DNA of 64,000 bases from Anaeromyxobacter sp. Fw109-5 (GTDB lineage Bacteria; Myxococcota; Myxococcia; Myxococcales; Anaeromyxobacteraceae): the NCBI RefSeq assembly GCF_000017505.1, contig NC_009675.1:434001-498000 (forward strand), given 5' to 3'. The stretch's first letter is position 1. Each line of letters begins with the position of its first letter. A program made the translations under genes and the position numbers. Shown in pieces: positions 16,074 through 25,557 of this stretch. The notes beneath the pieces are model-generated. The model was not told where the DNA came from. It was given only the letters and a program-made list of their open reading frames with translations, and searched no databases.

Positions 16074-16447
16074 CAGTTCAGCGTCCCCGCCACCAGCGGG
16101 AACGGCGCGATCCGCGCGTGGAAGGACGAGCCGTCGGGCCGCTCCATGCGGTAGCTGCCCTGCATCGAGCCGTGCGGCGTCTCCAGGACGCAGAAGCTCG
16201 TGTACTCGAACTCGTCGCCGGGGGAGAGCTGCGGCTGCTGGCCGATGACGCCCTCGCCGACCACCTCCTCGCGCTCGCCGTTCGCGTCGGTGATGATCCA
16301 GTGGCGCGCCGCGAGCAGCGCCGGCGTCTCCCCCTGGTTGGCGATGCGGACGGTATAGGTGAAGAGCCAGCGGCCGGCCTCGGAACGGTCCGGACGGTAG
16401 GCGCTGCGCACCTCGACGCGGATGCCCTGGGTGACGGCGGTCGACAC
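16073..16447 (-). CDS. apaG: ApaG (DUF525) protein
   Basis: 124 residues, the usual length of ApaG. The family core is clear: FTYTVRIANQGETPALLAARHWIITDANGE, then GEGVIGQQPQLSPGDEFEYTSFCVLETPHGSMQGSYRM with the GxGxxG stretch. ApaG is a small fibronectin-type fold linked in enterobacteria to Ap4A hydrolase and polyamine/cobalt phenotypes; its biochemical job is not settled. The stop codon coincides with the edge of the palindromic element. It is divergent from the sirtuin gene. Confidence 0.93.
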   Translation of the reverse strand: MSTAVTQGIRVEVRSAYRPDRSEAGRWLFTYTVRIANQGETPALLAARHWIITDANGEREEVVGEGVIGQQPQLSPGDEFEYTSFCVLETPHGSMQGSYRMERPDGSSFHARIAPFPLVAGTLN

Positions 16448-16521
16448 GCGAGGACGTTATAACGGCCCGACCCGGGCGCGCCAGCACGGTCGGTGAGCGA
16501 GGCGCAGGGGAGAAGACGCGC

Positions 16522-17334
16522 ATGGAACCGAAGCTCCAGCAGCTCCTCGACGACGTGCGGCGCGCGCAGGGGCGGGTGGTCGCTCTCACCGGCGCGGGGG
16601 TCTCCGCCGAGAGCGGGATCCCGACCTTCCGCGGGCGCGAGGGGTTCTGGGTGGTCGGCTCCCGGAACTACATGCCGCAGGAGATGGCCACCCACGAGAT
16701 GTTCGCGCGCGCGCCCGAGGAGGTCTGGCGCTGGTACCTGCACCGCTTCGGCGTGTGCCGGGACGCGCGCCCGAACGCCGGCCACGCGGCGCTGGTGGCG
16801 CTCGAGCGCGCCCTCGGCGAGCGCTTCACGCTCGTCACCCAGAACATCGACGGGCTCCACCGGCGCGCCGGCTCGGAGCGCGTCCTCTGCATCCACGGGG
16901 ACGCCGCGTACGTGCGCTGCGCGGATGGGTGCGGGACGGGGCTCCTGGACCTGCCGCTCTTCCCGCAGCGCGGGAAGGACGACCCGCTCACCGACGCCGA
17001 CCGCGCGCGCCTCGCCTGTCCGTCGTGCGGCGGCTGGCTCCGGCCCCACGTGCTCTGGTTCGACGAGTACTACGACGAGGTGAACTACCGGATGGAGAGC
17101 GCGCTGCGCGCGGCGGCCGAGGCGGAGCTCCTGCTCGTGGTCGGCACGAGCGGCGCGACCAACCTGCCGATGCAGATCGGCCGGCTCGCGTTCGAGCGGC
17201 AGGCCGCGCTCGTGGACGTGAACCCGGAGGTGAACCCCTTCGCCGAGCTCGCGTCCCGCTCCTCGCGGGGCTTCTTCGCGCGCGGGAGCGCCTGCGAGCG
17301 GCTGCCCGCCATCGTCGCCGCGCTGGGGGCCTGA
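16522..17334 (+). CDS. Sir2-family NAD-dependent protein deacylase
   Basis: 270 residues. Sirtuin motifs in order: GAGVSAESGIPTFRG (NAD binding), TQNIDGLH, the catalytic His in CIHGD, four zinc-binding cysteines (YVRCADGC and ACPSCGG), then WFDE and VVGTSGATNLP. It removes acetyl or other acyl groups from lysines using NAD. The Cys spacing fits a structural zinc site. The ATG was chosen because it gives a normal sirtuin N-terminus. No functional partner is evident next door. Confidence 0.93.
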   Translation: MEPKLQQLLDDVRRAQGRVVALTGAGVSAESGIPTFRGREGFWVVGSRNYMPQEMATHEMFARAPEEVWRWYLHRFGVCRDARPNAGHAALVALERALGERFTLVTQNIDGLHRRAGSERVLCIHGDAAYVRCADGCGTGLLDLPLFPQRGKDDPLTDADRARLACPSCGGWLRPHVLWFDEYYDEVNYRMESALRAAAEAELLLVVGTSGATNLPMQIGRLAFERQAALVDVNPEVNPFAELASRSSRGFFARGSACERLPAIVAALGA

Positions 17335-17368
17335 CCCGCTCCCGCCCGGCGCGGCGAGAGCCGGGGGA

Positions 17369-19690
17369 TCACCGCCGGTCCGGCTCGAGCGGGATCTCGA
17401 GCGTGCGCGTCTCGCCGGAGGCGAGGCTCAGCTCGGCGGCCCCGCGCCGGCCGTCGTCGGCGCGCACGGTGAGGCGCAGCGGACCGGTGGGGACGTCCGC
17501 CAGCTCGAAGCGCGCGCCCGGGAACCGGTGCACGTCCGTGACGCGCCAGCCGTCGGCGGACGGCCGGGAGGCCACCTCGACGACGACGCTCCTCGGCTCG
17601 GCCCCGCGCGCACGCACGGCGCCCGCGATGGCGCCGCCCCGCTCGAGCTGGACCGCCACCTGGCCGGAGGCCGGGAGCGCGCCCGTCCACGCGCCGCTCC
17701 GGCCGCCGCTGCGCGCCCTCACCGTGATCGAGGCACCCGCGAGCCCCATCTCCTTCGCGAGCACGACGCGGCCGTCCTCGCCCGCGCTCGTCGCGAGCGC
17801 GATGCGGTCGTCTCCGGCCCGCGCCAGCGTGACCGCCGCGCCCGGCGACGGCGCGCCGCCGGGCTCGAGGATCACCAGCTCCACCCCCTCCTCGGCGGTG
17901 GGCGCGGCCGCGGTGAGGTCGAGCCGCGAGGTCGCTCCCGCCTCGACGCGCGCGAACGCCGGCGCCACACGGAGGTCGGTGCGATCGGCGTCGCCGGGCG
18001 CGGCGTGGACCCGGTACTCGCCGGCCGGGAGCGCGAGCCGGTAGGTCCCCCGCGCGTCGGCCACGGCACGAGCGCGCTGCGGGGTGCCGGCCCCGGCCTT
18101 CAGCGGGACGGCGACCACCGCGGTGCCCACCGGCGCGGTCCCTCCGGCCTGGCTCACGCGCCCGGCCAGGACCCCGGCCTCGGGGAGCGAGAAGTCGGCG
18201 CGGGCCGTGGACCCGGGGGCGACGCGCACGGCCCGCGAGACCCCGAGCGCCACGCCGTCCTGGCGCGCGACGAGCTCGGCGCGCCCCACCTCGACGCCCT
18301 CGATGCGGTAGCGTCCCTCGAAGTCGCTCCGCGCCTCCAGGGGGAGCGCGCCCGCGAGCCCGTCCCCGCGGGCCTCGACGCGGACCCGTGCGCCCGCGAG
18401 CGGCCCGCCGCGCGCGTCGGCGACCGCGCCCTCGATCGTGCCGGTGCCGGCGAGCGCGACGTCGAGCGGGAAGGTCTGACGGGCGGCGAGCGTCACGCCG
18501 CGCTGCACGGCGGGGCTCCTCCCGGCCGCGGCCGCGCGCAGGTCGTACTGGCCGGGCGCGAGCGGGGCGAGCCGGTACCGTCCCTCCTCGCTCGCGACGG
18601 CGCGCGCGGCGAGCGCGCCGGTGTCGTGGAGGACGAGCGCCACCTCCGCGCCGGGCACGGGCCGGCCCGAGCGCTCGTCGACGACCACGCCCTCCAGGGC
18701 GGCCGCGCGCCCGAGCGCGAGCGCGATCCCCTCCGTCGTCGCGCCGGCCTGCACCGTCACCGGACCCGCTCCGGCGGCGCCCTCCCCGGCGGCGGCGATG
18801 AGCCGGTAGGCGCCCGCGGGCGCGGCGAGCGTGTAACGACCCTCCGCGTCGGAGGTCGCGCTCGCGGCGTGGTCGCGCGAGGCGCCGCGCACGGTCGCGC
18901 CCGCCGCGGGCCGGCCGGAGGGATCGCGGACGACGCCGGAGATGCGGCCCAGCGGCTCGAGCGAGATCGCGAGCGGCTCGGCCCGCGGGACCTCCACGCG
19001 CGGCAGGAGGACGGGGTGGAGGTCCGGCGCCTCGGCGGCGACGGCGTAGGACCCGGGGGCGAGCCCGTCGACTCGCGCCGCTCCGGCGCCGTCCGCCGAC
19101 GCCGAGAGACGCTCCTCCACGGGCGCCGACGGCGGCGCCAGCCGCGCCCCCCGGCCGACCGACGGGAGCAGCACGATGCGCGCCTGCACCGGCCTCCCGT
19201 CCGGACGGGCGACGACGCGCACGTCGAGGGTGGTCGGCTGCGCGAGCGCCACCTCCGCGTGCGTGAGCTCCTCGCCCGGCGCGCAGAACACCTCCGCGTG
19301 CGCGGGAGCGAGCCCGGCGGCCCGGACCGCGGCGAGGTACGTGCCCGGCCGCGCCGGCAGCCTCGCGATCCCCTCCGCGTCGGTGCGCGCCTCGGCGGCG
19401 CGAAGCCACGCCGGCTCGAGCGCGCCGGTCCGGGGCGGGAGCTGCAGGTACAGCCGCACCTCCGCGCCGGCGAGCGGCGCGTCGTTCGCCGTGGCGCGCA
19501 GCTCGACGCGCCCGTCCGCCTCGGTCGCGGCGGGCTCCAGCGGCGGCGTCACCGAGGGTGATGGGGCCGACGGCGCCGCGGGCGGGACGGCGCGGGGCCG
19601 CTCGCGCGTCAGCTGGAGGACGACGAAGAGCGACAGCGCCGCGGCGCCGAGGAACACGGCGGCGATGACGGCGACGGAGCGGGTACGCAT
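17369..19690 (-). CDS. membrane-anchored multi-domain carboxypeptidase-regulatory-like (CarboxypepD_reg) protein
   Basis: 773 residues. An N-terminal hydrophobic segment (VAVIAAVFLGAAALSLFVVLQL) anchors or exports the protein. The rest is a string of about seven or eight beta-sandwich repeats of the CarboxypepD_reg type, each with the pattern G-x-V-x-D-x-x-G-x-P-x-x-G-A-x-V ... D-x-x-G-R-Y-x-L, for example GVVRDPSGRPAAGATV, GVVVDERSGRPVPGAEV and GAVADARGGPLAGARV. Such repeats are structural or adhesive, usually at the cell surface or periplasm. No peptidase residues were seen. Function unknown; common in large numbers in myxobacteria. Confidence 0.85.
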   Translation of the reverse strand: MRTRSVAVIAAVFLGAAALSLFVVLQLTRERPRAVPPAAPSAPSPSVTPPLEPAATEADGRVELRATANDAPLAGAEVRLYLQLPPRTGALEPAWLRAAEARTDAEGIARLPARPGTYLAAVRAAGLAPAHAEVFCAPGEELTHAEVALAQPTTLDVRVVARPDGRPVQARIVLLPSVGRGARLAPPSAPVEERLSASADGAGAARVDGLAPGSYAVAAEAPDLHPVLLPRVEVPRAEPLAISLEPLGRISGVVRDPSGRPAAGATVRGASRDHAASATSDAEGRYTLAAPAGAYRLIAAAGEGAAGAGPVTVQAGATTEGIALALGRAAALEGVVVDERSGRPVPGAEVALVLHDTGALAARAVASEEGRYRLAPLAPGQYDLRAAAAGRSPAVQRGVTLAARQTFPLDVALAGTGTIEGAVADARGGPLAGARVRVEARGDGLAGALPLEARSDFEGRYRIEGVEVGRAELVARQDGVALGVSRAVRVAPGSTARADFSLPEAGVLAGRVSQAGGTAPVGTAVVAVPLKAGAGTPQRARAVADARGTYRLALPAGEYRVHAAPGDADRTDLRVAPAFARVEAGATSRLDLTAAAPTAEEGVELVILEPGGAPSPGAAVTLARAGDDRIALATSAGEDGRVVLAKEMGLAGASITVRARSGGRSGAWTGALPASGQVAVQLERGGAIAGAVRARGAEPRSVVVEVASRPSADGWRVTDVHRFPGARFELADVPTGPLRLTVRADDGRRGAAELSLASGETRTLEIPLEPDRR

Positions 19691-19773
19691 CGGGGAGCCT
19701 CCCGGCGGCCGAGGTTAGTCCGCGCTCACCCCCGGGTGCAGGGCCCTTGCGGGCCCCAAGATCTCCGCGCCGC

Positions 19774-20982
19774 TCAGCTCGTCAGCACCACGCGCGCGAT
19801 CTCCGGCGGCGAGCCGAGCCGGAAGGGAGGTCCCCAGTAGCCGGTGCCGCGCGACACGAAGATCTGACCGGCGCGCCCGGGCTCCGCGTGGCGGTGGAGG
19901 CCTCTCACGTACGGCTGGGCGGCCGCGACGAGGAGGTTGAAGGGGACGATCTGCCCGCCGTGCGTGTGGCCGGAGAGCTGGAGCTCCACCCCGGCCTGCA
20001 CCGCCGCCTCGATCCCGCGCGGTTGGTGCGCCAGGAGCACGAGCCCGCGATCGGGATCGCGCCCCTCGAGGGCGAGCCGGAGGTCGTTCTCGTGCCCGCC
20101 GTTCCGGTGCGCGGCGCTCCAGTCGTCCACGCCGGCGAGATCGATCGAGGCGGCCGGATCGCCGATGCGCACGCGCTCGTTGCGGAGCACGCGGATGCCC
20201 ATGGCGCCGAGCGCCTCCAGCCACTCCTCGACGCCCGAGTAGTACTCGTGGTTCCCCGTGACGAAGAACACCCCCAGCCGGGCGCGCAGCCGCGCGAGCT
20301 CGCCGACGGCGCGGCCGAGATCGCGGACGCTGCCGTCCACGAGGTCGCCCGTGATGGCGACCACGTCGGGGCGGAGGGCGTTCGTCTGCTCCACGACGCG
20401 CCGCACGTCGCGCTCGCCGATGGTCGGACCGACGTGGAGATCGGTGATCTGGGCGATGGTGAAGCCGGAGAGGGCGGGCGGGAGCCGCTCGAGGCGCACG
20501 GGGACGTCGGTGACCTCCGCCGGCCCCGTCGCGCTGCGGAAGGAGAGCGCGGCCGCCCCGCCGGTCGCGAGCGCGGCGCCGCCGGCGAGCGCGCGGGCGA
20601 CGAGGAGGCGGCGGGCGGGGTCGACGGGCGGATCGGGACGGCGGCGGAGCCAGTCGGCGAGCAGCTCGCCCCCGCGCGCCGCGGCGCGGACGAGGTCCAC
20701 CGAGACGAGCACGCAGAAGCACATGAAGGCGAGGCCGAGCCAGCCGAAGGCGACCACGGGCACGACGCGCGCGAGCGGCTGCGGCGCGGCCCGCAGCGCG
20801 ATCATGCCGAGCGGCATGGCGAAGGCGAGCACGATCAGGGCGACGGTCGCGATGCGGTGCCAGGGCTCGGGGAGCGCCGGGTCGCGCACGAGGCGCATCC
20901 ACAGATAGGTGTGCATCCCGCCCACGACGGCGAGGCTGACGACGAGGAAGATCGAGAAGGACAGGGCGCGGCTCACCGGCAC
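19774..20982 (-). CDS. membrane-bound metallophosphoesterase
   Basis: 402 residues. Four N-terminal transmembrane segments (to about residue 115) precede a calcineurin-like phosphoesterase domain. Metal ligands are visible in order: ITDLHVG, GDLVDG, GNHEYY, LAHQP and SGHTHGGQ. This architecture matches YkuE/YaeI-type enzymes, which in some bacteria act on phospholipids or UDP-diacylglucosamine, but the substrate here is unknown. The catalytic part faces whichever side the even number of helices places it on; I cannot tell. Downstream on the same strand is the CarboxypepD_reg gene, 83 bases on. Confidence 0.88.
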   Translation of the reverse strand: MPVSRALSFSIFLVVSLAVVGGMHTYLWMRLVRDPALPEPWHRIATVALIVLAFAMPLGMIALRAAPQPLARVVPVVAFGWLGLAFMCFCVLVSVDLVRAAARGGELLADWLRRRPDPPVDPARRLLVARALAGGAALATGGAAALSFRSATGPAEVTDVPVRLERLPPALSGFTIAQITDLHVGPTIGERDVRRVVEQTNALRPDVVAITGDLVDGSVRDLGRAVGELARLRARLGVFFVTGNHEYYSGVEEWLEALGAMGIRVLRNERVRIGDPAASIDLAGVDDWSAAHRNGGHENDLRLALEGRDPDRGLVLLAHQPRGIEAAVQAGVELQLSGHTHGGQIVPFNLLVAAAQPYVRGLHRHAEPGRAGQIFVSRGTGYWGPPFRLGSPPEIARVVLTS

Positions 20983-21069
20983 GGTTTAACCCCGCGCCGG
21001 CGCGCTCGCCACGCGCCAGCGCGCGTGCTCGGAGCTCGTGCAGGTGCCCGCGCGACGGGCTGCGGGGCG

Positions 21070-21134
21070 GGGCCGGCACCGGCCCGCGAGCCTCGAACGG
21101 CGCGGCCCGCGCGCAGTCGAGCGCACGGGCCGCG
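21070..21134 (-). terminator. two GC-rich hairpins after the 21159-21488 gene
   Basis: CGCGGCCCG (21101-21109) pairs perfectly with CGGGCCGCG (21126-21134). GGGCCGG (21070-21076) pairs with CCGGCCC (21079-21085). Both lie just downstream of the minus-strand gene. There is no T-tract. Confidence 0.45.
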
Positions 21135-21158
21135 GAGGGGAGCGGGAGCGCCGAGGGA

Positions 21159-21488
21159 TCAGCGCCAGGCGTAGTAGCGGAGCGCGTCCCGGCGGGCCTC
21201 GAGCTCCGCGCGCCGCGAGGCGTACCACCGCTCGAACTTGCGGATCTTGCCGGGGCGGCCGGCGTAGCGGGCGTGGAAGTCCGCTCGCTCGTCCTCGAGG
21301 GCGCGGAGCTCGCGCCGGATCTCGCGCAGCTCGCGCTCGCGCGCCGACTCGTGGTGCCAGCCGGCCGGCGTGGGGCGCGGCGGTGCGGGGACGCGCTCCG
21401 ACTCGCAGGGCATCGCGAGCGCGGCGGACGGAACGGCGACGGCGAGGGCGGCGGCGAGGGCGAGCTTCCTGAGCGACAGCGACGTCAT
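21159..21488 (-). CDS. small secreted helical protein
   Basis: 109 residues. Signal peptide MTSLSLRKLALAAALAVAVPSAALA, then a short Pro-rich segment and a highly charged helical region (ERELREIRRELRALEDERADF, KIRKFERWYASRRAELEARRDAL) that may form a coiled coil. One cysteine lies directly after the signal peptide. I do not recognise the family; a periplasmic chaperone-like or structural role would be speculation. Confidence 0.65.
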   Translation of the reverse strand: MTSLSLRKLALAAALAVAVPSAALAMPCESERVPAPPRPTPAGWHHESARERELREIRRELRALEDERADFHARYAGRPGKIRKFERWYASRRAELEARRDALRYYAWR

Positions 21489-21573
21489 GGATGCCTCCGG
21501 TGTCGTGTTTCCCTTCCACCGGAGAGACGGCGCTGGCCCGGCCGCTATTCAGCGCGCCCAGCCTGCTCCGCGC

Positions 21574-21912
21574 TCACGCACGCGAGGCGGGGAGCCGGTC
21601 CAGCTTGGCGGCGAGGATGAAGTCGTTCTCGGACAGCCCGCCGATGGCGTGCGTCCAGAGCGTCACGTCCACCGCGCTGTAGTGGACGCAGAAGTCGGGG
21701 TGGTGCCCCTCGTCCTCTGCGAGCGCGGCCATGGCGTTCACGAACGCGATGGCCTGGGGGAAGTCCTTGAACCGGTAGTGCTTGTGGAGCTGCGTCGCGT
21801 CCAGCCGGGCGTCCCACCCGTCGAGGGAGCGGAGCGACTCCTCGACCTGGGCCGCCGTCATCTTGGGGATGCCGCCCTCGCACGGGACGCAGCGCTTCTG
21901 GGAGAAGTCCAT
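21574..21912 (-). CDS. pterin-4-alpha-carbinolamine dehydratase
   Basis: 112 residues. The family signature EDEGHHPDFCVHYSAVDVTLWTHAIGGLSENDF contains the catalytic histidines. These enzymes dehydrate 4a-hydroxytetrahydropterin after aromatic amino-acid hydroxylation, or act in molybdopterin-related pterin handling. No hydroxylase gene is in the window. Start ATG 21912 gives MDFSQKRCVPCEGG, typical for this family; an upstream extension was rejected. Confidence 0.92.
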   Translation of the reverse strand: MDFSQKRCVPCEGGIPKMTAAQVEESLRSLDGWDARLDATQLHKHYRFKDFPQAIAFVNAMAALAEDEGHHPDFCVHYSAVDVTLWTHAIGGLSENDFILAAKLDRLPASRA

Positions 21913-21999
21913 GGGCGGAGACCTGCGCCGGACGGGGCGTCCGCGCAAGGCTTGGGCGGGACGCCCGCGCCTGAACGGCGTCGGCTATCCTCGCCCGCC

Positions 22000-22368
22000 A
22001 TGGAACGGACCTTCTTCGCCCTCGGCGCGATCTCCGCCGCCGTCTCGGTGGCCGCGGGCGCGTTCGGCGCGCACGCGCTCAAGGCGCGACTCTCGCCCGA
22101 CCTGCTCGCCGTCTTCGAGACCGGCGCGCGGTACGAGATGTATCACGCGCTGGGCCTCGTCGCGGCCGCGTGGGCCGCGGCGCGCTTCGGCGGCGCCGCG
22201 CCGGCGTGGGCCGGCTGGCTCTTCCTCGCCGGGACGGTGCTCTTCTCCGGCAGTCTCTACGCGCTCGCCCTCACCGGCGTGCGCGGCCTCGGCGCGGTGA
22301 CGCCCTTCGGCGGCGTGGCGTTCATCGCCGGGTGGCTCGCGCTCGCGGTCTCCACGCTCCGCCGGTGA
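22000..22368 (+). CDS. DUF423 membrane protein
   Basis: 122 residues, four predicted transmembrane helices. The start (ALGAISAAVSVAAGAFGAHALKARL) and the later YEMYHALGLVAAAW are the DUF423/YgdD signature. Function of the family is unknown. It is divergent from the pterin dehydratase gene, with 87 bases between. Confidence 0.9.
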   Translation: MERTFFALGAISAAVSVAAGAFGAHALKARLSPDLLAVFETGARYEMYHALGLVAAAWAAARFGGAAPAWAGWLFLAGTVLFSGSLYALALTGVRGLGAVTPFGGVAFIAGWLALAVSTLRR

Positions 22369-22413
22369 CGACCGGCGGCCTGGCCACGCGCTCCAGAAGC
22401 CGGGGCGCCCTCG

Positions 22414-22728
22414 TCAGGGCGACCCCTCGAACGGCAGCCCCTCGCGCGCCCAGCGGACCGTGCCGCCGTCCACGCTCGCGGTCGCGGGTGCTCCCGCCCG
22501 CTCGGCGAGCGCCGCGGCGGTCAGGCTGCGCACCCCGTGGGCGCAGACGAACACGACGGGCCGCGCTCCGAGGTGGGCCTGGGGCGAGGCGACGAGCGTG
22601 CGGAGGGGGACGTGGCGCGCGCCCGGGATGTGGCCGCGGGCCCACTCGTGCGGCTCGCGCACGTCGACGAGATCGTGGCCGCCCTGCGACACCAGGGCGT
22701 GCGCGTCGGCCGGGGAGAGTCGGGTCAT
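22414..22728 (-). CDS. single-domain rhodanese-like sulfurtransferase
   Basis: 104 residues: LVDVREPHEWARGHIPGARHVP, then the active-site loop VFVCAHGVRS with the persulfide-bearing Cys. Single-domain rhodaneses move sulfane sulfur in the cytoplasm. It is convergent with the DUF423 gene and divergent from the first POT transporter gene (78 bases between). The substrate is unknown. Confidence 0.9.
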   Translation of the reverse strand: MTRLSPADAHALVSQGGHDLVDVREPHEWARGHIPGARHVPLRTLVASPQAHLGARPVVFVCAHGVRSLTAAALAERAGAPATASVDGGTVRWAREGLPFEGSP

Positions 22729-22806
22729 GGCGCCAGGCTCTAACGCGCGGGCGGGGCCCGCGCAGCCTCGCCTCTCGGGGGCTCCCGTGGCAGAGTCACG
22801 CCTCGC

Positions 22807-24111
22807 ATGAGCGCGACCGCCCGGGACAGGTTCCCGCCGTCGATCAAGTACCTCGCCTGGAACGAGGCCGCCGAGCGGTTCTCCTACTACGGCATGACCT
22901 CCATCCTCGCCCTGTACATGGCGAGGAACCTCGGGCTCCCCGAGCACCGCGCCATCGCGGGCTTCCAGGTGTTCACCGCGGCGGTGTACCTCATGCCGCT
23001 CGTGGGGGCGCTGCTCGCCGACTGGTTCTGGGGCCGCTACCGTACGATCCTGTGGCTCTCGTTCGGCTACGTCGCCGGCCACGCGACGCTCGCGATCTGG
23101 GAGAGCGGCACCGGGCTCGCCGTCGGGCTCGGCCTCATCGCCATCGGCGCGGGCGGCATCAAGCCGTGCGCGTCCGCGTTCGCGGGCGACCAGATCCCGG
23201 CCGGCAAGGAAGCGCTGCTCTCGCGCCTCTACGACCTCTACTACTGGATGATCAACCTGGGCTCGACGGTCGGGACGCTGGTGATCCCGCTGCTCCTCGA
23301 CCGCGTCAGCCCGCGCGTCGCCTTCGGCGTGCCGGGCATCGCCATGGCGGCCGCGCTGGCGGTCTTCTGGGTGGGCCGCGGCCGGTACGTGCGCGTGCCG
23401 CCCGCGCGCAGCGCGCCGCCGCCGGCCGCGGCGGACGCGGCCGAGCCGCCCGCGCGCGGGGCGATCCTGCGCATCCTCGCCATCTTCGCCCCGGTCGCCG
23501 CGTTCTGGGCGCTCTTCTTCCAGTACGGCTCGTCGTGGACGCTGCAGGCCGACCGCATGCGGCGCGAGGTGCTCGGGTTCCAGATCGCCGCCGGGCAGGT
23601 GCAGACCCTCGACGCCGCGCTCGTCCTCACGCTCATCCCGGTCTTCGCCGTGCTCGTCTACCCGGCCGTCGAGCGGCGCGGGGTGCGGGTGACGCCGCTG
23701 CGCAAGATGTCGGTGGGCATGTTCGTGATGGTGCTCTCGTTCGTCTCGGCCGCGGTCGTCGAGGCGCGCCTGCTGGACGCGGGCGCGGCGGCGCCCCACG
23801 TGGCCTGGCAGATCCCCCAGTACCTCTTCCTCGCCGTGGGGGAGGTGCTCGTGTCGGTCACCGCCCTCGAGTTCGCCTACGGCGAGGCGCCGAGGCGGCT
23901 GAAGAGCGTGGTGATGGGCCTGTGGTACCTCACCATCGCTTCCGGCTCGATCCTCACCGCGCTGGTCGCCTGGGCGAACCGCTTCCACGGCGTCGCGTAC
24001 TACGCGTTCTTCGCGGCGCTCATGCTCGCCGCAGCGGTGGTCTTCGCGCTCGTCGCGTGGTGGTACCCGGCCGCGTCCTCCCGGCGCGCCGCGGTGGACG
24101 CCGCCGCGTAG
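22807..24111 (+). CDS. POT/PTR-family proton-dependent peptide transporter (first of a tandem pair)
   Basis: 434 residues, about 12 transmembrane helices. The POT signature is present: NEAAERFSYYGM (ExxERFxYYG proton/peptide motif) and LLADWFWGRYRTILWLSFGYVAGH, then GAGGIKPCASAFAGDQ. These inner-membrane symporters import di- and tripeptides. A Pro/Ala-rich cytoplasmic loop is at about residues 195-220. A second, clearly related gene starts 24 bases downstream, so the pair is probably an operon born from duplication. Confidence 0.93.
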   Translation: MSATARDRFPPSIKYLAWNEAAERFSYYGMTSILALYMARNLGLPEHRAIAGFQVFTAAVYLMPLVGALLADWFWGRYRTILWLSFGYVAGHATLAIWESGTGLAVGLGLIAIGAGGIKPCASAFAGDQIPAGKEALLSRLYDLYYWMINLGSTVGTLVIPLLLDRVSPRVAFGVPGIAMAAALAVFWVGRGRYVRVPPARSAPPPAAADAAEPPARGAILRILAIFAPVAAFWALFFQYGSSWTLQADRMRREVLGFQIAAGQVQTLDAALVLTLIPVFAVLVYPAVERRGVRVTPLRKMSVGMFVMVLSFVSAAVVEARLLDAGAAAPHVAWQIPQYLFLAVGEVLVSVTALEFAYGEAPRRLKSVVMGLWYLTIASGSILTALVAWANRFHGVAYYAFFAALMLAAAVVFALVAWWYPAASSRRAAVDAAA

Positions 24112-24135
24112 CGCTCTTCTTGCCGGAGCTCCGAC

Positions 24136-25512
24136 ATGGCCCGCACCGAGCGCTATCCACCCCAGGTCAAGTACATCGTCGGCAACGAGCTCTGCGAGCG
24201 CTTCTCGTTCTACGGGATGCGCTCCATCCTGACGCTCTACATGATGCAGTACCTGCTCTTCGCCCAGCAGGACGCGAAGGCGTACTTCCACTACTTCGTG
24301 ATGGCGAACTACCTCACGCCGCTCCTCGGCGGGTGGATCGCCGACCGGTTCTGGGGCCGCTACCGCACCATCCTGTGGATCTCGCTCGGCTACGTCGGCG
24401 GGCACGCGGTGCTCGCCATCTGGGAGACGCCCGCGGGCCTCCTCGCCGGCCTGTCGCTCATCGCGCTCGGCGCGGGCGGCATCAAGCCCTGCGTGTCGGC
24501 GTTCGTGGGCGATCAGTTCGGCCCCACCCAGAAGACGCTCATGCAGCGGGTCTACGGCTGGTTCTACTGGTCCATCAACCTCGGCTCGGCGTCCGCCAAC
24601 CTGCTCATCCCCTGGCTCCTGAAGCGGCACGGCCCGTCCGTCGCGTTCGCGATCCCCGGCGTCCTCATGGCGCTCTCGCTCCTGGTGTTCTGGGCGGGGA
24701 CGAAGCACTACGTGCAGGCGCCGCCCTCCGGTCCCAACCCGCACGGCTTCCTGCGCGTGGTCGGCCGCGCGGTGCGCCGGGCCGGCACCGGGCGCGCCGG
24801 CGAGCACTGGCTCGACGTGGCGCGCGACCAGCACCCGCCGGAGGCGATCGCCGGCGCGAAGGCGGTCTTCCGCATCATGGGCGTGTTCGCGGCGGTGACG
24901 CTCTTCTGGACCCTGTTCGACCAGAAGGCCTCGTCGTGGGTCATCCAGGCGAGCCAGATGGACCTCGTGGTCCGCGGCTGGGAGATGTCGCCGGCGCAGC
25001 TCCAGGCGGCGAACCCGTTCCTGGTGATGACGCTCATCCCGCTCTTCACCTGGGGTGTGTTCCCGTTCCTCGAGCGGCGCGGCGTCGAGCTCTCGCCGCT
25101 CCGGAAGATGACGGCGGGGATGTTCCTCACCGCGCTCTCCTTCGGCGCGGCGGCGATCGTGCAGACGTTCGTCGATCGCGGCGGCGCCCCGCCGAGCGCG
25201 CTCTGGCAGCTCCCCCAGTACGTGCTGCTCACGGTGGGGGAGGTGCTCGTCTCGGTGACCGGCCTCGAGTTCAGCTACACCCAGGCGCCGAAGACCATGC
25301 GGAGCACGATCATGTCGCTCTGGTTCCTGACGATCGCGCTCGGGAACCTGCTCACCGCCGTGCTGACGCGGGTGGTCTCGCTCGAGGGCGCCGCCTACTT
25401 CTGGCTCTTCGCCGGCCTCATGCTCGCCGCCGCGTTCGCGTTCCGCGAGGTGGCGCGGCGGTACCGGCCGGTGCCGGCGGCCGTCGAGGCGGGGGTGGTG
25501 GCGGAGGGGTGA
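24136..25512 (+). CDS. POT/PTR-family proton-dependent peptide transporter (second of a tandem pair)
   Basis: 458 residues with the same layout as its neighbour: GNELCERFSFYGM, WIADRFWGRYRTILWISLGYVGGH, GAGGIKPCVSAFVGDQFG and a shared late segment LWQLPQYVLLTVGEVLVSVTGLEFSYTQAPK. The central loop (about residues 195-235, NPHGFLRVVGRAVRRAGTGRAGEHW) is longer than in the first copy and resembles that of animal-type PepT-like members. The two copies may differ in peptide preference. Confidence 0.93.
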   Translation: MARTERYPPQVKYIVGNELCERFSFYGMRSILTLYMMQYLLFAQQDAKAYFHYFVMANYLTPLLGGWIADRFWGRYRTILWISLGYVGGHAVLAIWETPAGLLAGLSLIALGAGGIKPCVSAFVGDQFGPTQKTLMQRVYGWFYWSINLGSASANLLIPWLLKRHGPSVAFAIPGVLMALSLLVFWAGTKHYVQAPPSGPNPHGFLRVVGRAVRRAGTGRAGEHWLDVARDQHPPEAIAGAKAVFRIMGVFAAVTLFWTLFDQKASSWVIQASQMDLVVRGWEMSPAQLQAANPFLVMTLIPLFTWGVFPFLERRGVELSPLRKMTAGMFLTALSFGAAAIVQTFVDRGGAPPSALWQLPQYVLLTVGEVLVSVTGLEFSYTQAPKTMRSTIMSLWFLTIALGNLLTAVLTRVVSLEGAAYFWLFAGLMLAAAFAFREVARRYRPVPAAVEAGVVAEG

Positions 25513-25557
25513 CGGAGCGCGAGCCCGCTCGATCCGCCGCCGCGTCCGCGGGCGTGG